Source: Pusillimonas sp. DMV24BSW_D
GTDB taxonomy: Bacteria; Pseudomonadota; Gammaproteobacteria; Burkholderiales; Burkholderiaceae_B
Direction: 5' to 3'
Assembly (NCBI RefSeq): GCF_011388195.1
Contig: NZ_CP049990.1
Coordinates: 434,001-498,000, forward strand
DNA: 64,000 nt
Numbering within the stretch: the stretch's first letter is position 1; every line of letters begins with the position of its first letter. This document shows positions 26,733 through 34,465 of the stretch, in pieces. The notes beneath the pieces were generated by a model. It had not been told where the DNA came from. It did no database searches and worked only from the letters and a program-made list of their open reading frames with translations. Both the position numbers and the translations under genes were made by a program.

Positions 26733-28235
26733 TTAACGACGGATTAATACGTCTTCAGTAACTAAGCTATATTTTTTTAAAAACTTATTTTCTTCTAGTT
26801 CTTTTATTCTTTCTTTGGGTAGAGAAATTAGCTTATATTGAAGAATTTCATTTTCGTTAAGAGTGAATGATCCTCGCCAGCCAGCAAGAGCAAGAGATCC
26901 TCCATCACGCATACAAATTGGATGGTGCATAAAGCGATAGACAACCGCCCTATCAAATGGATGACGTGAGCAAAACACGGTTCTGGCTCGTGCTTGATCG
27001 AAGGCAACTTCGCTTGTGACCATTATTGCAACCAAATCTATATCTGAAGATTGGTTTAATGTTTGCCCGCTTGATATATTGTGCATTCCTTTTAAAGCCC
27101 GCACGGGGTTTCGGACATCTAGCAAGTTAAGCGCAGCACTATAGAGTGCTAATAATATAGAGACGCAGCTAACGCTAAAAAATATAAATTTAAGGATAGA
27201 TTTATCCTTAAATTCTTCGTAATATGCTTGGATAAAGGTTATTGTAAGTGCAATAGTAATTATTAGTTCAATTGAAAATACATATTCAAACGGTCTTACG
27301 TCGAAATAAAATAAAAATATATAGTATCCAACTAGAGAAGCTAAGCAAGAGATAAGGAAAATTCTTATTTTTTGATTGTTTTGTTTTGTTTTAAATGCAA
27401 TGAAAGTAAAGATCAAAAACATTGCGAACGTGTAGATATGCTTTATTAGAGGTCCGCTCCCTCCGAAAGTCAGCTTTTCAAAAATGCCTCTCTCAATGCG
27501 AGACTCTTGGATTGATGAAATTTTCAATATGGTTTCTATGAAATTGTGATAGTACGTATTTAGATATAAAAAAAATATTATATATAGTACAACGCAAGCC
27601 GCGAATTTGGTCCGTTTGAGCTGAGCAAACTGAATGTACAATAAGAAAAGGAAAATAGGAAGGGCAGGAAGGCTGTGTCTGTATGAGAAAGTCACGCTAA
27701 TAATTAAAGCAATTCCTGATACGATTGTTAGTAGCGTAAAAGCGGGAGGCTTGATGTCTTTTATTAAAATAGTGAATAAAATTATAAAAGAAATAAAAAA
27801 TAAGGTGTTAGATATAATTTCAGGTCGAACTTCGTAAGATCTATAAGCGCATAACAGAACAGTGAAAATTAAAGCTAGTAACCAAGAGTAGAAAGCTGGG
27901 TTTTTTATTTTTTCTTTTAAACAAGTATAAAATAAATAAAAAATTAATAAAATATTAATAATAATAGCTAATATTCCTATCGCTCGTAATGCCCAGGCGC
28001 CTGATGCGAAATCGCCAGTATGTGCGAAGTAGCTTGCTAGCAAGACATGCATTGGCAAGATTACTTCACCTTGCCAGTACTCGTCGATACTAAGGGCGTA
28101 AGATGACGCCATAAAATACATCTCATCTGTGCGGTACGTGCCAAACATAACGCCGCTTATTAACCAAAAACAAGATAGAGAAGCAATAACGATAAAAAAT
28201 ATACGTGCTGATTTTACGAGGTTTATGTCGCGCAT
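26733..28235 (-). CDS. Multi-pass membrane protein, GT-C-like, with a conserved C-terminal domain
   Basis: A 500-residue protein with roughly ten hydrophobic helices and an acidic residue pair early (TDEMYFMASSYAL, after the first helix), the layout of GT-C glycosyltransferases (ArnT/PMT-like). The C-terminal 100 residues form a soluble domain with RFMHHPICMRDGGSLALAGWRG, which recurs in the broken gene at 13371-13703. The coding region is much richer in A and T than the flanks, with many AAA, ATA and TTA codons, a sign of recent acquisition. Function is inferred only from topology and location. Confidence 0.65.
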   Translation of the reverse strand: MRDINLVKSARIFFIVIASLSCFWLISGVMFGTYRTDEMYFMASSYALSIDEYWQGEVILPMHVLLASYFAHTGDFASGAWALRAIGILAIIINILLIFYLFYTCLKEKIKNPAFYSWLLALIFTVLLCAYRSYEVRPEIISNTLFFISFIILFTILIKDIKPPAFTLLTIVSGIALIISVTFSYRHSLPALPIFLFLLYIQFAQLKRTKFAACVVLYIIFFLYLNTYYHNFIETILKISSIQESRIERGIFEKLTFGGSGPLIKHIYTFAMFLIFTFIAFKTKQNNQKIRIFLISCLASLVGYYIFLFYFDVRPFEYVFSIELIITIALTITFIQAYYEEFKDKSILKFIFFSVSCVSILLALYSAALNLLDVRNPVRALKGMHNISSGQTLNQSSDIDLVAIMVTSEVAFDQARARTVFCSRHPFDRAVVYRFMHHPICMRDGGSLALAGWRGSFTLNENEILQYKLISLPKERIKELEENKFLKKYSLVTEDVLIRR

Positions 28236-28319
28236 GATTTAGAAAGTTGGCCCGCCCTCTTTCAAAGAGGCGTTAAAAGAGAGTAAGCACATATGTGCTA
28301 TAGGTCGTTACTGAAATGG

Positions 28320-28464
28320 GCGTAAACTAACTTATGAGTTAATGTTTTGCCGTCCGTAATTGTAAGTCTAAATGAAGAAGATAGATCGTGAGTTCCCGGT
28401 AAAACGGTAATCCTCCGCCAAAGGAGCGTAGTTAAAGGTAGAATTTTCTAACGGCAGTACTTTA
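28320..28464 (-). mobile_element. Short IS3 remnant, internally deleted
   Basis: Short matches to the IS3 relic at 13.8-14.8 kb: CGTCCGTAATTGTAAGTC here against CGTCTGTGATTGTAAGTC near 13828, and AGATCGTGAG shared with the orfA start region near 14826. The order and strand are the same, and like that relic this one ends directly beside an IS66 left terminus. Most of orfA and orfB is gone. Confidence 0.45.
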
Positions 28465-28555
28465 GTAAGCATCCGGTAAATCCACATTGACGAACGGCCG
28501 CCGGACCATTTCCTGAATGATCAAATGCAAAATGGCGCGCAGGCAGCGTAATTCG
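28465..28555 (+). mobile_element. IS66 left-end fragment
   Basis: Starts GTAAGCATCCGGTAAATCC at 28465 and shares most of the next 30 bases with the end at 7825 (read on its own strand) and, less exactly, with 14862. No tnpA coding is found here; the sequence passes into a hipA fragment within about 90 bases. The precise junction is uncertain. Confidence 0.55.
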
Positions 28556-28656
28556 CCGGCCGGGGTGGCGCCGGCAGGTTCGAACAGACGGTCGTCTTGC
28601 AATACAACAGCCAGCTTGTGCTGCGCACCGGCCAACGACATGCGTTTAACCCGCCG
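28556..28656 (-). pseudogene. hipA toxin-kinase fragment
   Basis: The minus strand encodes VKRMSLAGAQHKLAVVLQDD then RLFEPAGATP, which matches the core SLAGAQxK region of HipA-type serine/threonine kinases. The roughly 130 N-terminal residues before this motif and everything after it are missing. It is cut on its 3' side by the IS66 end. It is a relic. Confidence 0.6.
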
Positions 28657-28709
28657 AATGCGTTAAGGGCGCTGTGTGGCCCCGTCCATTACAAGGTTGG
28701 GTGGTAATC

Positions 28710-28822
28710 CCCCGTTCGACCTTAACCAGGAAGTTCTCGCTAACGCCGATACTGCCGGCGGCGGCGTCCTGGCGAATGTTCTGGGCTTTGCGCACGGCGC
28801 ATACAAGTCGATCAGCAGTTTA
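28710..28822 (-). pseudogene. hipB-like antitoxin fragment (XRE helix-turn-helix)
   Basis: Reading the minus strand gives DRLVCAVRKAQNIRQDAAAG followed by SIGVSENFLVKVERG, a good match to the helix-turn-helix of HipB-type antitoxins. No start codon is visible in frame (stops lie just upstream) and the C-terminus runs into unrelated codons. With the hipA fragment 55 bp downstream on the same strand, this is what is left of a hipBA module after deletions and IS insertion. Confidence 0.55.
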
Positions 28823-28875
28823 AGTTTATGTACGATGCACGCATGTTCGAAGCGCGCTAAGCATTGAATGGTTAC

Positions 28876-29376
28876 TTAAACATTACCGGCAAACCTTTGC
28901 AGGCGTCGCATTTCATCACGTGCCTCGGCAAGTAACTGATCCCAGTTATCGGGCGGGCGGCCGCTTTCCAACATCTTGCGAAACACCCTGTATGCGTCAT
29001 CGCCGCTTTCGTAGGCACGCTTGGTGTTTTCATCGTTTACCCAAACGAACACAAGCACTTTGCCCGCTGCATGATAGCGAAAGAACAAACGATACTGCTG
29101 AAAAAATTTGGCTCGAAACCAATGCTTATGGTCATCGCCAAGTGTATTACCCTGGCGATATTCAGGGCGCGTTGGATCCTGCGGAATAATATCGAATGCC
29201 AGTCGCGTGATTGCAGCAAGCCGCTTTGTGGCATTTTTTTTTATAAACGCAACAGGATCTTTCTGCTTCAAGGTTTCAACCTGCTGCGCCAGTGCCTCAA
29301 CTTGTGCAAGAAACAAGGGGTGCGCAAAAATCGTCCAGCCATGAATGACCAAAGGCACTGCCTGTTTGTCGGTCAT
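28876..29376 (-). CDS. yhaV: YhaV-type ribosome-dependent mRNA interferase toxin
   Basis: A 166-residue RelE-superfamily toxin. Matches to YhaV include HGWTIFAHPLF, the KKNATKRLAAI region, KFFQQYRLFFRYH and VWVNDENTKRAYESGDDAY followed by RPPDNW. The catalytic-type Arg residues in the RLFFRY strand are present. The start overlaps the stop of the antitoxin gene by four bases (ATGA), the expected arrangement for coupled antitoxin-first translation. It appears intact, at slightly longer than usual length (about 154). Confidence 0.88.
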   Translation of the reverse strand: MTDKQAVPLVIHGWTIFAHPLFLAQVEALAQQVETLKQKDPVAFIKKNATKRLAAITRLAFDIIPQDPTRPEYRQGNTLGDDHKHWFRAKFFQQYRLFFRYHAAGKVLVFVWVNDENTKRAYESGDDAYRVFRKMLESGRPPDNWDQLLAEARDEMRRLQRFAGNV

Positions 29377-29702
29377 TCATCGTCATCCGTCAGGGCGCAG
29401 TTAAGGTCTAGCTCAACACCCTCGGTTAACGTTTGCAGCTTTTGAACAAAGCTTGCATCCATCGCCTTCAGCCTTTCCGGGTGGTTGGCAATGTCAGCGG
29501 CCAGAAAGGTTAAGAAAGCGCCAAGCACCGGGTCGCTATCACTGGATGTTGTATGACGTGTAAGCACCACTTCACCGTTTGAGCGAATGGTGTAATGAAT
29601 TTTGTCGCCCTTGCCAAGCTTAAGCGCGCGGCGCACTGTTTGCGGGACGGTAGTTTGATAACGTTCTGTAAGCGTGGAGTCGACCTCAAGAGTTGCAGAC
29701 AT
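29373..29702 (-). CDS. prlF: PrlF/SohA antitoxin (AbrB-type DNA binding)
   Basis: A 109-residue antitoxin. The N-terminal swapped-hairpin AbrB domain reads LTERYQTTVPQTVRRALKL then GDKIHYTIRSNGEVVLTR; the C-terminal part has LGAFLTFLAADIANHPERLK, as in PrlF. It neutralises YhaV and is expected to repress its own promoter. A promoter with a perfect inverted repeat lies just upstream (29735-29775), supporting autoregulation. Confidence 0.88.
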   Translation of the reverse strand: MSATLEVDSTLTERYQTTVPQTVRRALKLGKGDKIHYTIRSNGEVVLTRHTTSSDSDPVLGAFLTFLAADIANHPERLKAMDASFVQKLQTLTEGVELDLNCALTDDDE

Positions 29703-29734
29703 GGTGTGCTCACGATGAAAGGTGAATATGCCTC

Positions 29735-29775
29735 ATAATAATGCATTTGCATTAATTAGACAATGCAAATGCATT
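29735..29775 (-). promoter_or_regulatory. prlF-yhaV promoter with inverted-repeat operator
   Basis: Two 14-base arms, AATGCATTTGCATT (29740-29753) and its exact reverse complement AATGCAAATGCATT (29762-29775), are separated by eight bases. On the minus strand a -35 TTGTCT (29763-29758) and a -10 TATTAT (29740-29735) are spaced by 17 bases, so the repeat covers the -35 and the spacer. The prlF ATG is about 33 bases further on. This fits autorepression by the PrlF-YhaV complex. Confidence 0.7.
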
Positions 29776-29847
29776 GAAATATTGGGCCAGGGTGTTCACG
29801 ATTCCACCCTTTTCCTCGCCGGCCTTTTTGCTGATGAACTGGGTGAA

Positions 29848-30813
29848 CTAATTACCACTAACTCGGTACCAACCCAACCAACGCATCAGCGGCTCATCCG
29901 AGACACGTATGATCAATGCATCTTCATTGGCAGTATGAACTTGTGTCACCCACGATGGCGCTGCCAACATATCCCCTTTTTCCCAGTCGAACGATTGCCC
30001 GTTAATGTCCGACCGCCCCTTGCCCGCCAACACCACATAAATTTGGTTCGCTGTGGTTGGTTGCTGGGTTAAAGCGCAGGCGTGTTCAATTGAAATAGCA
30101 ACGTGATCAAAGGTGGGTTGCTGTTTTGCAGACGACAAAGTCTGCATACGAACGCCTGGCGATACGGGCGCCGAACGTAACAATTTTGGCTGGTACTCCG
30201 AGAAAGCAAACCGCATGGGAGACTCCGGCACCACATCGGTCGCATTCTCTATTCGCGCAGTGTGTTTTTCAAAGAACATGGCGCCCAGCATCGACGTTAA
30301 CGGGGCGTCCAGTACATCGATCCACAGTGCATCATCCGTACTTTCATTGGCGTGCCCGTGGTAACACCAGTTTGGCGTGATCAAGACGTCGCCCGGCATC
30401 ATCGGAATCTTCTGCCCGTCCACCACAGTAAACGTATTTTCACCGGCTTCTAGAACGATTCGCATGGCGTTGGGGGTATGCCGGTGGCTGTTTGCTTGCT
30501 CACCCGCTTTCACCATTTGATAAGCCCCCACCAGCGAAGGAACCGTTGCGTACTCATTCCCTGGAAAAGGGTTCGCCATAATCAGGTTACGCCGTTCGGC
30601 CCACTCGGTACCCACCAGGCGACCGGCGGCCAGAAGGGCCGCGCGCATCTGGCTGTAGGGCCAGCGGTGCGGAACAAAAGGATGATTGGGGCGCGGCACA
30701 ATCACCGGCGTTTTCTTTGCCCATCCGTTCTGAACTTGGATTTTTTCAAGCAAAGGGTACAGTTCCGCCAAGTCAGCGACCTGAGAAAAATTAGTATCTG
30801 TGGGTGGATTCAT
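29848..30813 (-). CDS. Gentisate 1,2-dioxygenase
   Basis: A 321-residue bicupin dioxygenase that opens gentisate to maleylpyruvate using Fe(II). The first cupin has the HxH pattern in NSHRHTPNAMRIVLE and a later GDVLITPNWCYHGH; the second, degenerate cupin has NQIYVVLAGKGRS. Somewhat short against usual gentisate dioxygenases (about 345-370) but both cupins are there. A five-codon longer start (30828) is possible. It is the last gene of the aromatic operon, 20 bp after the FAA hydrolase. A related ring-cleaving specificity such as salicylate cannot be excluded. Confidence 0.82.
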   Translation of the reverse strand: MNPPTDTNFSQVADLAELYPLLEKIQVQNGWAKKTPVIVPRPNHPFVPHRWPYSQMRAALLAAGRLVGTEWAERRNLIMANPFPGNEYATVPSLVGAYQMVKAGEQANSHRHTPNAMRIVLEAGENTFTVVDGQKIPMMPGDVLITPNWCYHGHANESTDDALWIDVLDAPLTSMLGAMFFEKHTARIENATDVVPESPMRFAFSEYQPKLLRSAPVSPGVRMQTLSSAKQQPTFDHVAISIEHACALTQQPTTANQIYVVLAGKGRSDINGQSFDWEKGDMLAAPSWVTQVHTANEDALIIRVSDEPLMRWLGWYRVSGN

Positions 30814-30833
30814 AACGCGACCTCGCAAAAACC

Positions 30834-31655
30834 TTACTTAACCTGAAGGGTCATCTCACCCACATTTTCAATGGCAATGCGAACACGGTCACCCCGATTA
30901 ACCGGGCCGACACCTTCAGGCGTCCCTGTTGCAATAATGTCGCCCGGATACAGCGTCGCAACGCGCGATGCAGTCTGAATCATTTCCGGAATATCCACGA
31001 TTAAATCTTTTGTGTTGGCGTCTTGTTTCAACACGTCGTTCACCCAAAGGCGAGCTTGGATATTCGATGGGTTTGGTACTTCGTCGGCCGTTACGATCCA
31101 TGGCCCGAACGGGCAAAATGAATCGTACGACTTGCGCATCACGCGCTCCTCCTTGCCACGCACTACCATATCGATTAAACAGGCATAGCCAAAAATGTAG
31201 TCAAAGGCCTCTTCACGGCTAATATTTTTCCCTTTCTTCCCAATCACGATGCCCAATTCGCATTCATGGTGAATTTCACGCCCCGGTATTTCAGGCAGAA
31301 CAATGGGGTCGTTAGGGCCGGACAACGACGAATTGGCTTTCATAAAAAAGCCATTTCGGTCTGCGCGATTAGTCGACTTCATTTCCTCGCCATGCTTGAC
31401 ATAATTCACCGGATACGCAAGCAACTTATTGGGCCACTCCAGCGGCACATCAAGGCGAATGGATTCGGCGTCGATTGGTTTTGTATCGGCGTGGGCAAGC
31501 AGGTTCTTAATGCATGAGTCAAAATCAGCAATAAACTGAACCATTTGTACCGGTGGCCACGATGCTGGGTTCACCCCATAGCTATCAGTCACGTCGAACC
31601 ACCCCTCTTGGTTGGCCACGCCAATGCGGCCGCCATTAAAACGAAATACCTTCAT
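30834..31655 (-). CDS. Fumarylacetoacetate hydrolase family (fumaryl/maleylpyruvate hydrolase)
   Basis: A 273-residue enzyme with the FAH metal site in HHECELGIVIGKKGKNIS and IFGYACLIDMVVRG, plus PGDIIATGTPEGVGP near the end. It should split the ring-cleavage product of gentisate into pyruvate and fumarate or malate. It overlaps the start region of the monooxygenase stop by four bases and precedes the dioxygenase. Because no isomerase gene is seen, it might act directly on maleylpyruvate. Confidence 0.82.
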   Translation of the reverse strand: MKVFRFNGGRIGVANQEGWFDVTDSYGVNPASWPPVQMVQFIADFDSCIKNLLAHADTKPIDAESIRLDVPLEWPNKLLAYPVNYVKHGEEMKSTNRADRNGFFMKANSSLSGPNDPIVLPEIPGREIHHECELGIVIGKKGKNISREEAFDYIFGYACLIDMVVRGKEERVMRKSYDSFCPFGPWIVTADEVPNPSNIQARLWVNDVLKQDANTKDLIVDIPEMIQTASRVATLYPGDIIATGTPEGVGPVNRGDRVRIAIENVGEMTLQVK

Positions 31656-33316
31656 TGCCCTTCCTTTTCTGAATAAACACGACTCTGGCCCGTAACAAAC
31701 TGAAGTAGCGCCTGCGGGTTGGCAGGCAATGCATCACCGCGCCAGGCGACAATGTCGTCGGGCCGAACCAATACAAACCGTTTTTGATAAAGCCTGGCCA
31801 ATTCCGGATTTGCCCAGCGTACCCTTTTAAGCGGAATTTTTAACCTGGTTGCGGTGAGACTCCAGGCCTGCCAATCGGCACCATCCTCATCGCCCGCCAA
31901 ACCCGTATCCACCAACACATAACCCCTGCCAAAAGCATCCAGTGTTGACTCATCAGGCGCCAACCAATAATGCGGGGCGCGCCGGCCCGGTTGGGTGGAT
32001 GGTGTGTACACCGCTGTTTCAGCTTGTTCTTTTTTCACCTGCGCGGCAGATTCCTGCTCATACACAATCGCGGGCGAGCTCAGGTACCGATAGCCCAAAT
32101 GCACGTTATCCAGATACCACTCTTTGCGCATGGCCTCACTGAACGTGCGCCCAACATGCGCACGGGCTTGCTCACCTTCCTGGCTATCGTCCAAAAGCGC
32201 TTCATGCCGCCCTACCGATTTCATGGCTTGCAAGTTGCGAGTGGAGATTTGCACGATTTGCTGTGCAATGGGCCGTCGTTCAGGTTCGTACGCATCCAGC
32301 AAAAACTCACCGCCCCATCCATCAAGACAGGCACTTAGCATCCACCCTAACGCCGCCGCATCGGTAATGCCGGTATTCATGCCCAGACCCCCGGTGGGGG
32401 ACGTTAAATGACACGCATCGCCGGCCAGAAAACAATGGCCTTTTCGATACTGGTCGGCCACTAGTTCATATCGCGCCCATGACAACACCGACAAAATCTC
32501 CAGGTCGAAAGGCTTTCCCATCATTTGATAGGCGAACTGACGCAATTCATCGTGCGTATAGTTACGCTTGACCTGGTCGCCGACAATTGACATGCGCCAG
32601 TTGTCGCGACCATTAATGGCCACCAAGGTGCCCCACGTACCTTTCGAGCCCAAAAAAAGATGGCGATAACCGGGACGCTTTTCGTGCAGCTGATTCAGGT
32701 TTTCACATCGGAAAATAACATTCGTTGTGTACGTAAGCAGCCCTTTGCCGGACATGGGAATGTCCAGCATTTCCCTTACCCGGCTACGCGCACCATCACA
32801 ACCGACCAAAAACCGGGCTTTTACGGTTATCGTTTGCTGCTTACTGTCGTCGTAAACTGTCGCCAATACACCTTCGCTCTGTTGCTCCAGATGCTTGAAC
32901 GTATGGTGATAAAGAAGCTGGACATAAGAGTGTGATTGCGCGAAATCGCGCAAAATGGGGTCAAACATATTCTGAGGACACCGCTCTCTTTTTTGCGGGC
33001 TATACGGCGGCGGCCTGTCGTCATTCATCGACGGGAAAGGCTCGCGACCCAATTCCCAGCCGTTGAGCGAAGTCAGGTAAATGTTGTCTTGGGGGTAATC
33101 ACGGTTGTATGGGCTGGCCTCTACCGCCTTGACCAAACCCCAACGGCGGCAAAGCTCCATGGTTCTAATACCCACCTGATCCATTTTGGGCTGAACCACA
33201 ACACCATCGCCACGCTCGACAACAATGCAACGCTTGCCACGCCAACCCAAATCTCCGGCAAGCGCGAGACCTACCGGCCCGGCCCCAATAATCAGCACAT
33301 CGGTTTCTAAATCCAT
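31652..33316 (-). CDS. FAD-dependent aromatic-ring monooxygenase (PheA/TfdB/MhpA family)
   Basis: A 554-residue class A flavin hydroxylase. The FAD-binding GAGPVGLALAGDLGWRG is at the N-terminus, the second FAD motif GDACHLTSPTGGLGMNTGITDA is near residue 300, and a thioredoxin-like C-terminal domain follows. It probably hydroxylates an aromatic acid to gentisate or a homologue. The open frame continues 53 codons upstream but overlaps the alcohol dehydrogenase gene; the ATG at 33316 directly before ETDVLIIGAGPVG is used. It ends in a four-base overlap with the hydrolase gene. Confidence 0.83.
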   Translation of the reverse strand: MDLETDVLIIGAGPVGLALAGDLGWRGKRCIVVERGDGVVVQPKMDQVGIRTMELCRRWGLVKAVEASPYNRDYPQDNIYLTSLNGWELGREPFPSMNDDRPPPYSPQKRERCPQNMFDPILRDFAQSHSYVQLLYHHTFKHLEQQSEGVLATVYDDSKQQTITVKARFLVGCDGARSRVREMLDIPMSGKGLLTYTTNVIFRCENLNQLHEKRPGYRHLFLGSKGTWGTLVAINGRDNWRMSIVGDQVKRNYTHDELRQFAYQMMGKPFDLEILSVLSWARYELVADQYRKGHCFLAGDACHLTSPTGGLGMNTGITDAAALGWMLSACLDGWGGEFLLDAYEPERRPIAQQIVQISTRNLQAMKSVGRHEALLDDSQEGEQARAHVGRTFSEAMRKEWYLDNVHLGYRYLSSPAIVYEQESAAQVKKEQAETAVYTPSTQPGRRAPHYWLAPDESTLDAFGRGYVLVDTGLAGDEDGADWQAWSLTATRLKIPLKRVRWANPELARLYQKRFVLVRPDDIVAWRGDALPANPQALLQFVTGQSRVYSEKEGQ

Positions 33317-33332
33317 CGGTATAACCTTGGCG

Positions 33333-34442
33333 CTACGCGTGCGTAACAAAAATATTGCTAAAGCCCCCGTTACGCTGATCGATATCCTCAAGCGCTTGGT
33401 TGATATCGTTAAGGGGCACAGGTTGATGTTCGAATGCCGATAAATCCAGTACGCCACTGCCAACCATGTCGGCAAGCATTTGCGCCTCGTCTGTGGAAAA
33501 CCACAACGACCCCTTGTATTGGAGTTGCCGGCGCATCATCAATAAGGGATCCAACGGAATGGTATTGGCCAGACCGCCACAATTAACCAGGCTGCCGCCC
33601 CGGGCAAGCGCCTGCAAAGCATTAAGCGTGCTGTCGACAGGCACCCCGGGACCCACCGCACTGATCACGACGTGAACACCTTCGCCCCCCGTGTCACGCA
33701 TGACCACGTCGTGCGCCGCTTCATTGGGCATTTGTATGGTGGTGACTCTTTCAGGGCAAATCGCTTTAACCTTTTCCAGTATGGCGGTGTTGCGGCCGGT
33801 GCCAAAGACTTTGGATGCCCCCATTGCCAGGGCCACCATCGCCGCACCCACACCCAAGGTGCCGGTTACTCCGTCAATCAGCACGGTTTGCCCAGGTTCA
33901 AAATTGGATTTACGTATAGCCGAATAAGCCGTACCCAAATACCCCAATCGCACGGCTTCGGCGTCTTTTACCGTATCGGAAAGCGTCACCAGATTGGACG
34001 CCGGGATAATCAGATACTCACCGAACCCGCCATAAGGGTAGCGTTCAAAAATCGGCGCCGAACCCGGTCCGAACCCAAAATACCCATGAAAGGTAAAACT
34101 GGGACAATTTGTGGGCACATTACTTCGACACGCTTTGCAAGACCCGCAGGTAAGCGCGGGGTTAATATAAACGCGATCCCCAGCCTGAACAGACTGCACT
34201 TCCTCGCCCAACTGATCAACCATGCCCACCGCGTCCAGGCCGTAAATTGCCGGCAGCTTGCGCGCCGGCAACGTAGGATGACGCTTGGTGTAGTTACTGA
34301 TCACATTTTTCAAATTGGGCACGACCCCACATGCACTTACCTTAACCAACACATCTTTTGGGCCAGGCATGGGCACCGGCAAGGTTTCAATTTGAAAGGG
34401 CTGGCCGGGCGCATGCAACCGCGCCGCTCGCATGGTTCTCAT
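33333..34442 (-). CDS. Zinc-dependent alcohol dehydrogenase family protein
   Basis: A 369-residue medium-chain dehydrogenase. Structural-zinc cysteines are in CGSCKACRSNVPTNC and the nucleotide-binding region in GVTGTLGVGAAMVALAMGA. The ATG at 34442 is chosen because AGGAG stands six bases before it; an eight-codon longer start (34466) overlaps the dctP stop. It may oxidise or reduce an alcohol or aldehyde intermediate upstream of the ring hydroxylation. Substrate unknown. Confidence 0.8.
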   Translation of the reverse strand: MRTMRAARLHAPGQPFQIETLPVPMPGPKDVLVKVSACGVVPNLKNVISNYTKRHPTLPARKLPAIYGLDAVGMVDQLGEEVQSVQAGDRVYINPALTCGSCKACRSNVPTNCPSFTFHGYFGFGPGSAPIFERYPYGGFGEYLIIPASNLVTLSDTVKDAEAVRLGYLGTAYSAIRKSNFEPGQTVLIDGVTGTLGVGAAMVALAMGASKVFGTGRNTAILEKVKAICPERVTTIQMPNEAAHDVVMRDTGGEGVHVVISAVGPGVPVDSTLNALQALARGGSLVNCGGLANTIPLDPLLMMRRQLQYKGSLWFSTDEAQMLADMVGSGVLDLSAFEHQPVPLNDINQALEDIDQRNGGFSNIFVTHA

Positions 34443-34465
34443 GTACTGCTCCTGTTGAAAAAACA

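Noticed and set aside
7710-28713. A 15-base exact repeat GGGTGGTAATCCCCC at 7710-7724 and 28699-28713
   Set aside because: A few 15-mer repeats are expected by chance in 64 kb on two strands; although both copies are in scar regions, it is not enough to claim a functional site.
28676-28867. A 63-codon plus-strand frame as a small gene
   Set aside because: The opposite strand carries a readable HipB helix-turn-helix, so this frame is a shadow of the relic.
29776-29847. Possible short coding relic between the prlF promoter and the gentisate dioxygenase end
   Set aside because: A minus-strand frame with FISKKAGEEKGGIVNTLAQ can be read but I could not match it to any family, so it is not listed as a gene.
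31652-33475. A longer start (33475) for the FAD monooxygenase, giving 607 residues
   Set aside because: The extra 53 residues lie inside the alcohol dehydrogenase gene and the FAD-binding motif follows directly after the internal ATG at 33316. The same reasoning was used to shorten rfbD, rfbA, wecE, the GT2, the acyltransferase, dctQ, dctP, the CaiB-type gene and pntAA.
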